Source: Paramarasmius palmivorus
Taxonomy: Eukaryota > Basidiomycota > Agaricomycetes > Agaricales > Marasmiaceae
Length of the DNA stretch: 64,000 bases
Direction: 5' to 3'
Assembly: GCA_037176845.1 (NCBI GenBank)
Contig: JAYKXP010000010.1
Location: 186,001-250,000, forward strand
Below, in pieces: positions 32,512 through 44,300 of the stretch. Under the pieces are notes generated by a model. The model did not search any database, had not been told where the DNA came from, and saw only the letters and a list, made by a program, of their open reading frames with translations. The translations under genes were made by a program, and so were the position numbers. Position 1 is the first letter of the stretch. The number at the start of each line of letters is the position of its first letter.

Positions 32512-34203
32512 ATGGCTCATCTCATTCTGTGCAAGAAATGCGATGAGTATATAGGCTTCTCGACGCCTCCAGCTCTTTCAGCACACATCCGTGTTCCGGA
32601 CTACGTTCCATCATCGCAGGAGAGGATAGAGAACCTCGCAGCAATAAGGGAGGAGGAGGAGTTACTAGAGGAATACGACAAGAAAATTTCTCAGCTCAGG
32701 GAGATTTTAGGCACCTTGGAGGAACATAGGGTCGCCCTGAATCAGCAGATTTCTCAGAGGCGCTCCCTCATCTCGGCTCTGAGAAACATACCCCCAGAAA
32801 TACTCGATGAAATCTTCGCATGTGTCTGCGAGGACACGCGCTATTCTCTAGCGATCCCGGTTTCCAGCCCTCCACCTATACTTTCCATCTCCCAAGTCTC
32901 ATCTCGTTGGAGAAGAACGGCATTGTCGCGTCCCAAGCTATGGTCATCCATCACAGTGGATGCCAATTTGGCCCATCCACGATCCTGCGACATGATTAGC
33001 ACCTTCCTTCGAAACGCAGGCTCGTATCCGTTGACGTTGGCTGTGCATGGTATAGAATTCAGACCGATCCCCTCATTCGGCGAGGATGTTGTTCGTATGC
33101 TCTTATTCGAGTTGGAGCGATGCGAAGAGCTAGAAATCAATCTTGATTGGGAGGTGCTGGATCGGATTTTGTCGAACCATCACCTTTCTCGGCTTTCGTT
33201 TCCGCACCTGCGCGTTTTCAAGGACAAAAACTATCGAGTTATCGACGAGGCGTCTTCCACGACCTACCGAGTGTTTCGCGATGCCCTTAAGCGCGCCCCA
33301 AACCTTGTAGAGCTGGATACCCCTAATTATTACGGTCTAGACGCTCTCCCCTTCCACCAACTCACCAGTCTTCGCACCGATGAGCTGGACTCCACCGAAG
33401 CACTCAGAATGATCGGATTCTGCCCAAATTTAAAGCGGCTAGATATTTTCTCCGCTGACCCAAGAGGCCTATCCACATTTGCACCTGTGAACCTCCCTTC
33501 TCTGAAAAGGCTGTCAATTTACACCAGCATCTATCCGTTTTCCACTGTCTCCGAGCTATTTTCCCAGTTCGCGATGGCTCGCCTAGAGGTGCTCGAGTTG
33601 GAATCCAGTGCCGAGGAAATAACGGAACATGATCAGAGCCCTCCATTGCTCTTCTCAATGTTTCAACGGACCTCCTCATCATTGCAAGTACTGGTCTTGG
33701 ACACAGGCGATGCCCCCCTGCCACGCACGTATTACACGGACATACTTCAGCTACTCCCCAATCTGAAGTGCTTTACAGCATGTAATGCTCTGCCATGGAC
33801 CGCAGACGGATTGGGTAATGGCGCCAATAGCGAGTATATCCTTCATCTTATCCAAAGTCTCACAATCACAGCCACCTCCTCCCCCCAATCCATCTTAGTG
33901 CCCGGACTTGTGACGCTCCGCCTAATGGAGCACAATACTCGCATGACATCTGACTATGCGGCCGTACTGCTCGACATGGCGGAATCAAGAGTAGACGAAG
34001 TGACGGACAGCGAGACAAGTATGATGGTGGTGGAGCTCAAATATACGCCTTGGAAGGACGCAGAAGGTAATAATGGCGCACTCGAACTGGATCACATCGT
34101 CAACTGGGCAAATGACTCTGAGATTACGGATAGAGTAGAACTGCTTGCTGAGGATGGAATCCAGTGCACCATTCGCGAGTGTCGGGGCTGGCTATGCGAA
34201 TAG
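32512..34203 (+). CDS. F-box protein (paralogue 2)
   Basis: A single coding exon of 563 residues starting MAHLILCKKCDEYIGFSTPP. The open frame extends to 32377, but the ATG at 32512 aligns with both paralogues and follows a 5' UTR intron. Features in order are the Cys-x2-Cys knuckle, a coiled coil (NLAAIREEEELLEEYDKKIS), the F-box core (LRNIPPEILDEIFACV) and leucine-rich repeats. It is close to copy 3 along its whole length: the segments LTSLRTDEL, MIGFCPNLKRLDIF and TGDAPLPRTYYTDILQLLPN recur almost unchanged. Tandem duplication is therefore recent relative to copy 1. Function as an SCF adaptor is by family. Confidence 0.85.
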   Translation: MAHLILCKKCDEYIGFSTPPALSAHIRVPDYVPSSQERIENLAAIREEEELLEEYDKKISQLREILGTLEEHRVALNQQISQRRSLISALRNIPPEILDEIFACVCEDTRYSLAIPVSSPPPILSISQVSSRWRRTALSRPKLWSSITVDANLAHPRSCDMISTFLRNAGSYPLTLAVHGIEFRPIPSFGEDVVRMLLFELERCEELEINLDWEVLDRILSNHHLSRLSFPHLRVFKDKNYRVIDEASSTTYRVFRDALKRAPNLVELDTPNYYGLDALPFHQLTSLRTDELDSTEALRMIGFCPNLKRLDIFSADPRGLSTFAPVNLPSLKRLSIYTSIYPFSTVSELFSQFAMARLEVLELESSAEEITEHDQSPPLLFSMFQRTSSSLQVLVLDTGDAPLPRTYYTDILQLLPNLKCFTACNALPWTADGLGNGANSEYILHLIQSLTITATSSPQSILVPGLVTLRLMEHNTRMTSDYAAVLLDMAESRVDEVTDSETSMMVVELKYTPWKDAEGNNGALELDHIVNWANDSEITDRVELLAEDGIQCTIRECRGWLCE

Positions 34204-34647
34204 CATGGCCATATCTCTCATCTGTCACTTATGTATTATCGTATCTTTGTATTGACCAGTATCTCGTTACTCCAATGGAAATGCTTCCTGAATCCTCTAT
34301 CTACATGACAGAACAGAGTCAAAACAGTCGGGAGCAAAGCCACTGGCCAGGTCCACATTCCCAGTCGGCGATAGGATACCCTCAAATGCGTCGGGTCCAG
34401 AGAGGTCCAGAGGAAACAAAAAAAATACAGGCGAGCGGACCAATGATGCCCAGACCTGATGAATCAACAGAGGCCCGGACCAAGTCCGGACCGGCGCAAA
34501 ACACCCTGTGTCCTGCAACCACTGCTTCAACTTGGGACTTGTCGCACTTCTTGGACAACCCTACAACATCTTTATATCGAGTGTCTAGGTGAGTCTCAAT
34601 CTGATTTGTTTGTGTCAGTGCCTGAATACTGATAGCTTGAAGTGGCC
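34204..34647. other. Spacer between F-box genes 2 and 3
   Basis: 444 bp that contain the 5' UTR and a UTR intron (GTGAGTCTC donor near 34590, acceptor near 34640) of the third F-box gene. The layout matches the upstream region of copy 2. Confidence 0.4.
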
Positions 34648-36345
34648 ATGGCTCATGTCATTCTGTGCAACAAATGCGACGCATTTATAGGCTTTTCGAC
34701 GCCTCCAGCCCTTGGAGAACAACATCGTCTCGCGGATTATGTTCCGTCTTCACACGAGAGGATAGAGAATCTCGCATCAATACAGGAGGAAGAGAAGTTA
34801 CTAGAGAACTACGACAAGGAGATTTCGCAGCTCAGGGAAATTTTGGGCACCTTGCAAAAACATAGAGCTGCCTTGAATCAGCAGATTTCCCGGAGACGTT
34901 CCCTCATTTCGGCTCTTAGGATTATACCCCCAGAAATCCTCCATGAAATCTTCGCATTTGTTTGTGGAGACACGGCCTATTCTCTAGTAATCCCAAATTC
35001 CAGCCCGCCGCCCATCTTTTCTATCTCCCAAGTCTCGTCTCGTTGGAGAAGAGCGACTCTATCACAACCCAAGTTATGGTCATCGGTCTATATAGATGCC
35101 AATCTTGTCCGTTCGACTACTCGCGATGTAATCAACACCTTCCTTCGAAACGCAGGCTCGCATCCGTTGAAATTGGCTGTACATGCTTCGCAATTCCAAC
35201 ATATGTCTCAGTTTGGCGAAGATGCTCTTCGTATGCTTCTATGCCATTTAAAGAGATGCGATGAGCTGGAGCTCAAGGCCGATTGGGAGCTACTGGATCG
35301 AATTTTATTGGGTCAACATCTGTCCCAACTTTCATTTCCACACCTACGCATTTTCATAGACAATTACGCTCTGCTGGGAGAAAGGGCAACGTCACCAACT
35401 TACCGGTGGATTTTCGACGCTCTCACGCGAGCCCCAAACCTTGTAGAGCTGGATACGCCGAACTATCACACTCCAGATGCCCTTCCCTTCCACCGACTCA
35501 CCAGTCTTCGCACCGATGAGCTAATATCTACCAAAGCACTCAGGATGATCGGATTTTGCACAAATTTAAAGCGGCTAGATATCTTCGCTGCCGAACCAGA
35601 AGACCTATCCGCATTTACCCCTGTTAACCTCCCCTTCCTGCAAAAACTTTCGATTTTCACCAGCGCATATACATTTTCCGAAGCTGGTGAGCTGTTCTCC
35701 CGGCTCATAATGCCTCAATTAGAGGTGCTCGAGTTGGAATCCAATGCCGACGAAGTAACGGAACATGATCAAAGTCCTCCGTCCCTTTGTTCGATGCTTC
35801 GACTGTCTTCCTCGTCACTGCAAGTACTGGTGCTGAACACAGGTGATGCCCCCTTGCCACGCACGTATTACACAGACATACTCCAGCTACTCCCCAATTT
35901 GAATCATTTCAAGGCCTATAATGCTCTACCATGCACTGGAGACGACATGGCTGATAACGCCAATAGCGAGTATATTCTTCATCTCATCCAATGTCTCACA
36001 ATCACAGCCGACACTTCCCAATCCGTCCTTTTGCCCAAGCTCACAACACTCCGCTTGGTAGAAGAAAATACTCGCATGACAGCCGACTATGCGGTTATAC
36101 TACTCAACATGGTGGAATCGAGACGAGATACGGGCAGTAATACGAGTATGACGAGGGTGGAGCTCAAATATACCCCTCGGTGGCGGAGGGGCGCAGATAA
36201 CGGTGGTGATGGTGCACTCGACTCGGATCACATTGCCAATTGTGCAAGTGACTTTGCGATTGCGGACAGGATAGAGTTACTTGCTGAGGACGGGATACAG
36301 TGCACCATTCGCAGATCCCGGGGCTGGCTATACGAGCTGGAGTAG
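34648..36345 (+). CDS. F-box protein (paralogue 3)
   Basis: A single coding exon of 565 residues, starting at the ATG at 34648 (MAHVILCNKCDAFIGFSTPP), which matches the other copies. It has the same architecture: Cys-x2-Cys knuckle, coiled coil (EEEKLLENYDKEISQLREIL), F-box core (LRIIPPEILHEIFAFV), leucine-rich repeats and a basic C-terminal end (SRGWLYELE). It is most similar to copy 2, from which it is separated by only 444 bp. Differences concentrate in the leucine-rich part, as expected if target recognition is diverging; that is inference. Confidence 0.85.
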   Translation: MAHVILCNKCDAFIGFSTPPALGEQHRLADYVPSSHERIENLASIQEEEKLLENYDKEISQLREILGTLQKHRAALNQQISRRRSLISALRIIPPEILHEIFAFVCGDTAYSLVIPNSSPPPIFSISQVSSRWRRATLSQPKLWSSVYIDANLVRSTTRDVINTFLRNAGSHPLKLAVHASQFQHMSQFGEDALRMLLCHLKRCDELELKADWELLDRILLGQHLSQLSFPHLRIFIDNYALLGERATSPTYRWIFDALTRAPNLVELDTPNYHTPDALPFHRLTSLRTDELISTKALRMIGFCTNLKRLDIFAAEPEDLSAFTPVNLPFLQKLSIFTSAYTFSEAGELFSRLIMPQLEVLELESNADEVTEHDQSPPSLCSMLRLSSSSLQVLVLNTGDAPLPRTYYTDILQLLPNLNHFKAYNALPCTGDDMADNANSEYILHLIQCLTITADTSQSVLLPKLTTLRLVEENTRMTADYAVILLNMVESRRDTGSNTSMTRVELKYTPRWRRGADNGGDGALDSDHIANCASDFAIADRIELLAEDGIQCTIRRSRGWLYELE

Positions 36346-37034
36346 CACGGTCACAGTATTATATACCATTGTATCTACTACCTTACAGCTAGTACTATTA
36401 TCGTAGACCGTTTCGAAAGACAGTGTATGCTGACAAAGAGGCTCCAAGCTCTATTGAGACGTGGAGCAGCATGCTCACTTGCTGTAATCGCAACCGGATA
36501 TACGGTGCAGAACTTGAGGCAGACGTAGTGGAGTGAGAACCGCTTGGTCATCACCGAGAGCGGCCTAGGATAATAGAAATAGCTGTAAGGTTTCTGCTGC
36601 AACATTTGCGCTTCATCACAAAAACCAGATGTTTGAATTCCAGCACACACTTAGTTTAGAAACCCTCGAAACGCCCTATTGACACTGCATGGCAAGAACG
36701 ATAGTCTGAGTGGCTCGCATCGGTTTAACGCTTTCCTTGTTCGAGGGGTTTGGGACACGCATCACCCCCAAATACGCTGTCGCATTCTTGAGTTTAGGTA
36801 CGGATCCAGTCAGGCGGTAGGCCTTACTCGTTTGACGGAAGCAGGACGCCGATACACGGTTGCGACCGATGTGAGTCATCAGGCCTTGGCAGTTATCAGT
36901 AGGATCGAACATTGATTGAAGAGGTGCCCGAGTAGCATGCTCCTCTGGTTATATACGATTTTTACTTTATAGAGTGCATATTTCCAACCGTTGTGACTAC
37001 GGCATCGAGAACAAGATGCATGGCACAAGGGCGA
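36346..37034. other. Region between convergent F-box and sulfotransferase-like genes
   Basis: A 78-codon minus-strand frame (36676-36912) starts with a true ATG and has a TATATA sequence about 40 bp upstream, so a tiny gene is conceivable. It matches nothing I recognise, so I list no gene. Confidence 0.3.
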
Positions 37035-38081
37035 TTACAGCGCAAATTGATGCAGGTACACATAATCCTCCATTGCATCGGATACGATTTCCTCCATCCG
37101 ACATGCAATCTCCTCGCCCCACTCTCTCGCCCAGCCTTGCCGTTCGTTCGCAATCACGATGGGTTCTGCCAAGTTCTGGGTCGATGAATTAAAATGAGCA
37201 ACGCCAGCCAGCACAGAACACCGACGCACCTTATCCGCAATAATCCCACGAGATCTGCTCAGAGTCCCCAAAAACGCTGTCTTGAACTCTTGAGAGGAGA
37301 AGTCGTTGGAATTCCCGGCGTCTGTAGCATCCCATGTATACTGAATCATTCCATCTCGCCCGTCGATTCCTAGAGCCTTGCATAGCGCTCTCATCTGCTC
37401 CTGCGGATCCCGAGCTAGTCGGTCACCATCGACAACTATACATGACGTCTGACCAACAAACGAGTCAAAAATCATTCTTTCCCATTTGAACTTTGCAGCC
37501 TTCTCCATGAGGAAAGGATACTTCGCCTCGGATCCAAATTTGTCATAAGTGGCTTGGACCCAGGAGGCCAACACCCGAGCTGGATGTCGGATGGTTATAA
37601 TTGGAGTAGAACTGAAGAGAAACGCATCCGGCAGACACGTCGGGTTGATCGTGGACTCCCATGAAGATGCACCGTTGAAGGTGATCATCGGGGGTTTAAC
37701 TAGTCCTGTACGCGGACTCGGAAATTTGGCGTCCTGGTTGACGATTGTGTGGGACATGAGGTGATGTGGGTGTTCCATGGCAAGCGGTGACTTTCCCTAC
37801 AGGCGCATAATCAGACGAAGAGGAGGAAGGAATGGCACAAGGCTTACAGCTGCTTCCACGGCTTCCATGGCCTTTCGGACATTCTCGAATGTATCTTGGT
37901 ATGTTCTATCGCAAAGTTCTCCGTCTCTGTCTGGGGTTTGGTATTCCGGTCCCATGCAGTATGCAGGTACGAAAGAAAACGGCGCTACAGGCGAGATGGA
38001 GGGGTGGCTGCTTAGGAGACGGAAGAGAAGATTGCATCGGGTACGAGGGTGCGAAAAGATGTAGATTCTTTGTGGTGCCAT
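37035..38081 (-). CDS. P-loop NTPase, sulfotransferase-like fold (paralogue 2)
   Basis: Three exons (37848-38081, 37230-37796, 37035-37175) give an intact 313-residue protein. The start IYIFSHPRTRCNLLFRLLSS and the motif IITIRHPARVLASWVQ are the phosphosulfate-type binding elements; MEHPHHLMSHTIVNQDAKFP, WERMIFDSF, IVVDGDRLARDP and LCKALGIDG are shared with the copy at 30.3 kb. Intron positions are identical. It faces the third F-box gene tail-to-tail, as copy 1 faces the first F-box gene, so the pair seems to have been duplicated as a block. Enzymatic activity is not shown by sequence alone. Confidence 0.8.
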
Positions 38082-39610
38082 GTCCTTGTGTCTCGTTCGA
38101 CCAGTGGGGTGATTTTATACAACGAGGCGCCAGGGCGGTTGTGAACCGAAAAGTTTCATTTGACATCAACGCTCCGTACCCTGCGTACTGTTTGTTAGCC
38201 TCGAGTTTTTTCGCTTTAAAGCATGACTTGGGCGATTATCGGGAGCTTAATGAAATGAAGTTGTCTAAGTTGGATCGCAGGAAAGCGAACTCCAGTACAC
38301 ACCTCTCACACTACCGAGTATGCCGGTTGGGACATTTTCTATTTCCTTCGCCTTGTGGAATTCGTCGGTATAATATCAGCCACGAGGAAAGAGAGCAGGA
38401 ACCTGAGCAGAATTGTGCTTGAACCTCGCGGTAGGAAAAAAAACATCCACTCTCAAAAGAGCTAATCCGAAGGCCGAGGAGCGTTGCGATGCAGTCCACA
38501 TTAAGCACCGGAGGATACAGGCGGGAATACGGCATGACAGTGCCGTCGATAGCATGTATTATAGACGACTCGCAGTGGATTAGGAATAGGGAATTCGGTT
38601 ACTGAAGCTTTGGATCTGGATTTTGATAGTATCCGAGAGGGCTTTACAAGCCGAATCGCGACAACTCTTCTGCTAGAAGGTCGAAATCTATTGAATGTCG
38701 ACTCAAGAGCGAGCAGCGGAACGCACCGAATATCGTGTCCTCTGCAGCTCTTTGCATGGAAAGCTGTCCTACCTGCCCGATAGGCATGAAAAATCCTTCT
38801 TGTGATTGAGGATGGCAGACCACTTACCAGCGATTGATTCATCTCGTCAAGGTTTATAGCCCAGCATCTAATCCATTCCACCCGTAGGGGAAGAGCAGGG
38901 TAAGCATGGCTGGCGAAGTAGATATTACCGGTTGAAGTGAAGCGTGGTCGGAGGGTGCTTTCCAAGTATTACGGGTACAGTAGAGTCAAACGTGGAATGC
39001 GTGTGATGGAAAGGATGTGAAAGCGAATCCTTAGTTACCCGGGGTCGATGGAATCCTTTGCTGTTCACCACTTTCACCCATGGACCGTCGATGACTCTCC
39101 AGACTCGAAGAATTGAACATCCAGAAGGATCGACAGTGGGGATTCATCTATCACAATGACGGCTTGGGAAGGGTTTAGGCTGCTAAAAGCGAAGCTGTTG
39201 AACAGAATGTGCGTATAGTCGTATAGCAGGGCTCCTGCAATTTTACTCATGGCTGAATACTTGGGGCTTCTAGGTACGTAAAGGACAATTGTCAAGCAAC
39301 TCTAGGAAGGGATATCGACAACTGAATGCTCTTGTCCATGGTTTTCCGTTATACGCTTTGAACCGCGACCTTTGTCTTCATGTAGGATCAGACATGATCC
39401 CAACGCGACGTTCTATAACGATGTAACTGATATAATGGAACTAGGAGAAGCTTCAATTTATGGATGCCTCTACATTCCAAAGCCTGACCTGACCATAGCA
39501 CGTGGGACACCGCGAGAGACTATAAATTCCTCGCGTCTCCATTTTAGACCCTATTCGCAATCTTTTTTGTGAACCCTCATCATCTCTGCTTGCCAGACGT
39601 GAACTTTACT
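38082..39610. other. Intergenic region with a possible small spliced gene and a TATA box
   Basis: A minus-strand frame at 38820-38965 can be spliced through two short introns to reach VGQLSMQRAAEDTIF and DFDLLAEELSRFGL before a stop near 38654. This reads like coding sequence but lacks a start codon, so I do not call it. CTATAAATTCC near 39519 is a likely TATA box for the plus-strand gene starting at 39611. Confidence 0.3.
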
Positions 39611-40293
39611 ATGCAATCTACCATGATCTCTGCTACTTCTCTTGCAGTGTCTCGGAGCTAACCTCGAGTGTCTCATAGCCCCCCAAGCTCGACTTCGTCG
39701 AACAGATCGCCTTCAAGGCCGCTGGCAACATCTTCTACAATGTCTTGCGTCCTGTACTCACTGGACGCGAGGTCGACGCATTGGCCTTCATCAACAGTAA
39801 GCTTCCACTCGAATCCGCTGACTTGGTCAAAAAGGGGTCAGTCGAGGAAGGTGAAGCTGAGGAAGTGGATGGGGATGAGATCGAGGACGAGGACGATGTG
39901 GATGATATTATTGATGCTTACCTTGATAGCTTTTCTTCTGAGCAGGATTTCGAGCAACTGAAGCCTTCGGCATTGGCGCCGACTCCTATCCAATGGTTCG
40001 GCAACTCGACTGTATCTCCCGCTACACCCGTCAATAACAGGATCACCATTACCGCCCCGGCACTCCATTGGATTGGCAACTCAACCATCACTCCCGCGAC
40101 ACCCATCAAGAAGGCCCCTATTCCCAGGCTCTGGTCAGCAACCACCGCTACTCCACCTCGCAGAACCCGACGAAACAAGGAAAACATCAAGCCTTCGACC
40201 GTTTGCGACGACACGAAGGATGTCAAGCGTGCACGCAGGGTTACACCTCCATCTTTGCTCGAAATGATGCTCAACAACTCGCTTGTCCAGTGA
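39611..40293 (+). CDS. Uncharacterised acidic protein with an internal repeat
   Basis: The main exon ends at 40293 and reads IAFKAAGNIFYNVLRPVLTG, a Lys/Glu region, a strongly acidic stretch (EIEDEDDVDDIIDAYLDSF), then two copies of a Trp-x-Gly-Asn-Ser-Thr-x-x-Pro-Ala-Thr-Pro unit (WFGNSTVSPATP and WIGNSTITPATP), and a basic tail (PPRRTRRNKENIKP). An upstream in-frame TAG at 39676 forces splicing. The best start is the ATG at 39611 (MQSTMISATSLA), joined across an intron beginning GTGTCT at 39647; the acceptor is either at 39678 (a very short intron) or after GAACAG near 39705. I do not recognise the family. The basic tail and acidic region would suit a nuclear protein. Confidence 0.5.
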
Positions 40294-40784
40294 ACGGTTT
40301 GCTTTAACATTCAAATTTAACATTGCTTCCCTCTGCTTCTTTTATCTATTCCTTGTGCAGTATTAATACTGACGGTCTCGAAGTCCAGGGAACTCGTCGG
40401 TGGCTATGAGCCATCAAGCTATGCGAAACAAGGTTTGTCTTGTCCGCTGTTATTCCAGACAATCTAATGACCCCTGTTCGTTTAGGCAGTTTCTGTAGAG
40501 GACTATAGTTGACATGTTGTTTTTTTTTGTTCGGGAAAATTTGCTGAGCTCGTAAGTGATCACCTTACCATGTAAGCATCGACTGATTCCATTTTCACCA
40601 ACAGGTTATTAATAATAATAACACTAGAAGGATGAGCCTTGATTCTAGGTATGACTTCCATCTGCTTAATTCGTATTTGACGAGTCTCGCATTGCAGGTC
40701 GCGACCAACTGCCAATGTTTTGAGCCTTGTTCTTTGTCTTGTATGGTCTATGTACGTATAATATTGGTAGCCTTCGGCCTTAAT
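40294..40784. other. Intergenic region
   Basis: No gene. Part of it (about 40500-40720) is similar to 44690-44910, the corresponding flank of the second DUF6533 copy, and marks the left end of the segmental duplication. Confidence 0.4.
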
Positions 40785-42475
40785 CTATGTCTCATCTATT
40801 GCTGGTATCTTCGTGACGACCGCAGCTTCTGCATCCAAGTCTTCGTCACCATTGTCCATCCCAACCTTCCACGATACTAATGTCGCGGGAGTGTTTAACC
40901 CAGCGCTCGCCGTTTCGTACAAGTTCAGCATTATCCGACAAAGCATTGTTGCTGAGGTACTGTGAGGTGCGAATGTTGTCAAGGCTAACACACCACCCAA
41001 ATTGATACGTACCAACTTGCGAACGAGGACAGTCCTCCGCGTAGGAACGGCTAGCATCATTTTTTGAATGGCCTGCTGGTAGATACGTAAGGACCACTCA
41101 CGCCACCCAACTAGGAATTGGAGGTTAGAATAACTATCGTGCATTTCCTTGACCCGAGCATAACACTCACATAGAACGTCAATATGTTAGCTAATGTCGC
41201 CACCGCCATCACCCTATGTGGTCCGTTCATTCAGTTATCATCAAACGAAGGAAAAATCAAAACGCCTACACGAAATACATCACTCCGTCTTTGAAGAATA
41301 ACGATAACAGACTCGGTCGATCTACTACCCCTAGATAAAAATTGCCGCAACGATTTTCACGCCAGACCCGATATGTCCGCGAGGCAGTCAAGGTGAAGAG
41401 GATCGCATCGTAGACAAAGAGAATGATCCAGAGGCCTGCAATACCTAATGAATGATTGGATTAGTATAAATGCGACTTGTGATCATGAGGAAAGAGACGC
41501 GAACGTACGCAGCGACCTACGATAATAACGTGTAAGTTTCAACGACATGTAACACCCAACTTTTAACTCTGAACGCTCACTTTTGGTGTAACACCCCCGT
41601 AGAACAACCGAATTGAAGGGGATAGCTTACTTCAAGTTTATCCTGTGCCGAGAGTGCGTACTGTGAACCTTCAAGAGTCAAAGATGGGTAACGATATTGC
41701 AGATAGCACTTACGCCCGATAGTCCCGCAGCGACGACGACCATCGCACCGGATAGCCACACTATTCGGCGGTCGGCATCGTAGAGAGCGTAAATTCGGAT
41801 GGCGAGTATTGCTATTATGATCGACGGGATGGTAGTCTTGTAAATGTGATGGCTTGGAGACCAACCTGCAGCTGCAGCTTGAGATATTAAAAGTACTACT
41901 TGGCGGAAAAGGGCAAAAGTGAAGCAGCTAGTATGGTAGCAATGATTTGAAACTTGAGTGCAAGTGTTGACTAAAACCGCGGTGGCCTACCTCTAGCAAA
42001 CATGGCGTAAATGAATAACAAGTTGAATAAGCACTTGAATGAACGACCAAAAATGCTCACCTTCGCCTCGTGTATTGGACAAAAAGATAACACCAACATT
42101 GACAGCATACTTGCCAAATTTAGGTATCTAAAAGCGAGGAATATGATAGTGCTTCGCGATTTTGGACGCATCCAGATATACTCGATCTCTGTACCTGATA
42201 TGGAGTCAGAGAACAAATCTTTTTCAGTCATCGTGCCCTTACCGAGAGTGACGAGATGGTCCCAGAAAAGGATAGCTTGGTAACGTTATCAAGACGGGAG
42301 TCTAGTGTACAGGGATCTACAGAATTCACGAACCTGCAGCAAGGATCTGCAATATCGAGTTGAGGTAACTGGGAACCAGTCATGTCAGTTGAACGATGTA
42401 CTGAAGAAGAGAATAGCCCGTGACTCACTGATCCCAAGCATCGTGTTCAGTCAGTTCCAGACGGATGTGTTCCAT
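40785..42475 (-). CDS. DUF6533-type multi-pass membrane protein (copy 1)
   Basis: Start ATG at 42473-42475 (MEHIRLELTEHDAWD); several short introns follow. The DUF6533 signature is clear across three exons: HYLNSILQILAA, AILFWDHLVTLG and TEIEYIWMRPKSRSTIIFLA. Further membrane helices follow: FALFRQVVLLISQ, TTIPSIIIAILAIRIYALYD, and WLSGAMVVVAAGLSGV. The family's later landmark is also present (FVYDAILFTLTASRTYRVW, then LLSLFFKDGVMYF), and the C-terminal MLCRIMLNLYETA ends at a stop at 40785. Seven or so transmembrane helices are expected. Function of this Agaricomycete family is unknown. Not every intron boundary could be fixed, so intactness is likely but not proven. Confidence 0.7.
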
Positions 42476-43012
42476 TGATGTCTTGAGGAAAGGAAGGGAA
42501 GCTAAGAAGGGAACATTGTTGCATTGAATACTTGACTTGAAAACCATGGGAATGAGATCGAGGTATCTATCATTTGCATGAACAGTATCATTCGTTCAAC
42601 AGATGTAAGACATACATGGTATAAGGGTTCTGCCCGGGCCGAGAAAGTTACACAGGTAGAATCATGTTGAAGAAGAGGATCCGAGTCTCATCGCCAACTT
42701 AATCAGATTCTTCCACGAGGCGTGGGTCCCAAAGTCAAACAGCCAACAAAGAACCGAGGAACGGATATCACGACGATTTGCAATTCACGTTGCTAGTAAA
42801 GAACAAAGATGAAACAGGTTTTCAAGTGATTGAATCTTGATATGGATCATTTCGAGATAAAGGCCTGTTCCTCCTTGCATAGTTTCTTCCGCGATCCTGG
42901 AAAACCTAAGGTAGCCATAGGTTAGAGGATTCTCGAGTTGCATTGCCAAAACTCCGCCTATACTAGTAGGATAGTTCGTGGGTACTGGTTGTCCTACAGC
43001 ACCGTCGTATAT
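42476..43012. other. Intergenic region upstream of DUF6533 copy 1
   Basis: No gene supported; presumed promoter of the minus-strand membrane protein. Confidence 0.3.
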
Positions 43013-44300
43013 GTATCAGGAGTTCCGATGGTCCGTACTGGTGGGATCTTGAGTTACAGACGATGAACCGGAAGTCGCCCTGGGGATGGAGTGTACGATT
43101 CAGGATCATGGAGTCAAGGAATCGCCGTGTTTCCTTTGAGAGACCAGGCGTCAGAAAGAACGAAAAACGTGTCCGAGGATATATATACTCACCGGACTCG
43201 AGTTCTCAACGCTGCGAAGTACTCCCATTGGATTTAAAGCAGGTCACGGTCCTGGACTGGTCGGATGGTTCGTTGACTTGACGATATCGCACATCCAGTG
43301 CAGCTGGGGATTCTAACTTCAGAGTGTGGTCGATGCCGTTTTCAATCGAGCTTTGACACGAATGAGTAAGTTTTAGTATCCGGTTGAAGGCGAGGTCCTA
43401 GGATTGGGGAGAGCGATGGCGATTAGGATATTCGTTACTCAGATAACCAGAACCTTGGCCCCACACCTGACACCGGAAGGTCGTTACAAAGTGTGGCTTG
43501 ATGAATGATATCGCACCAACACACCCAGTCTCTAATCCAACGGTATATCGGGGAAATTGAGGTTCCCGTTCATGCGGGTGAGATCTTGAAGTGCCGAACA
43601 AATGAACCAGAAGTTGGCCTGGAAATCGAGTATACGAATCAGGTGTGAACTTGAAAGGTTCGTGAAGGGATCATGGGGTTTCTGAAAGCCGTGTTTATTT
43701 CGAGATTCAGAAATCAGGGCTCAGAAAGAACGAATACGTGCCCAAGGATACGAACACTTACCGGGCTCGCCGCTCGAGTTCCCAACGCAGCTAAGTACTA
43801 GTATCCGGTTGAAGGCGAGGTCCTGTGATTAGGGAGAGAGCGATAGAGATTAGGATCTTTTTTTCCTCGAATAACCAGAACCTTGGCCGCTCACCGGAAG
43901 TGCGGATGGTTCGTAGTCTCACCTACTCAATCGCTCGCAGGCTCGCATGATTCGGAAAGGCATATTGCACTAACACAACCAGTCTTCCAATCCAGTCATC
44001 GGTGTATCGAGTAGATGCTAGTGAAACCTAGAGCTAAGAGCAACGGACCGGAAGCTGTTCTGGAAATGGCATCGAGTGTGGACTTTGAAGGAATCGCGGA
44101 GTGAAGCGTGTTTTGACTGGCATTTCGAAATGACAGAGCAACGAACCAGAAGTTGGACTGGAAACCGAAGACAAGGTGAGAAGATTGCGAAGGAATTGAC
44201 GAGGTCGTGGATCGCGTCAGTGCGTCCTATGTTTCTTTCGAGAAATCAACGGTGAAAACGTGCCCACTTCCGAAGAGTATGAATAACTCACCATAACCCC
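43013..44300. repeat. Degenerate tandem repeats of about 0.4-0.45 kb
   Basis: Blocks recur in the same orientation. The segment TATCCGGTTGAAGGCGAGGT occurs near 43378 and again near 43803. GAACCxGAAGT with downstream matches occurs near 43065, 43605, 44048 and 44145. CAGAACCTTGGCC occurs near 43449 and 43878. No coding function is evident. The block ends at the tRNA-like segment at 44.4 kb. Confidence 0.55.

Noticed and set aside
38501..38965. Minus-strand open frame of 154 codons
   Set aside because: No ATG near its start, and the most protein-like reading needs two introns and still lacks a first exon.
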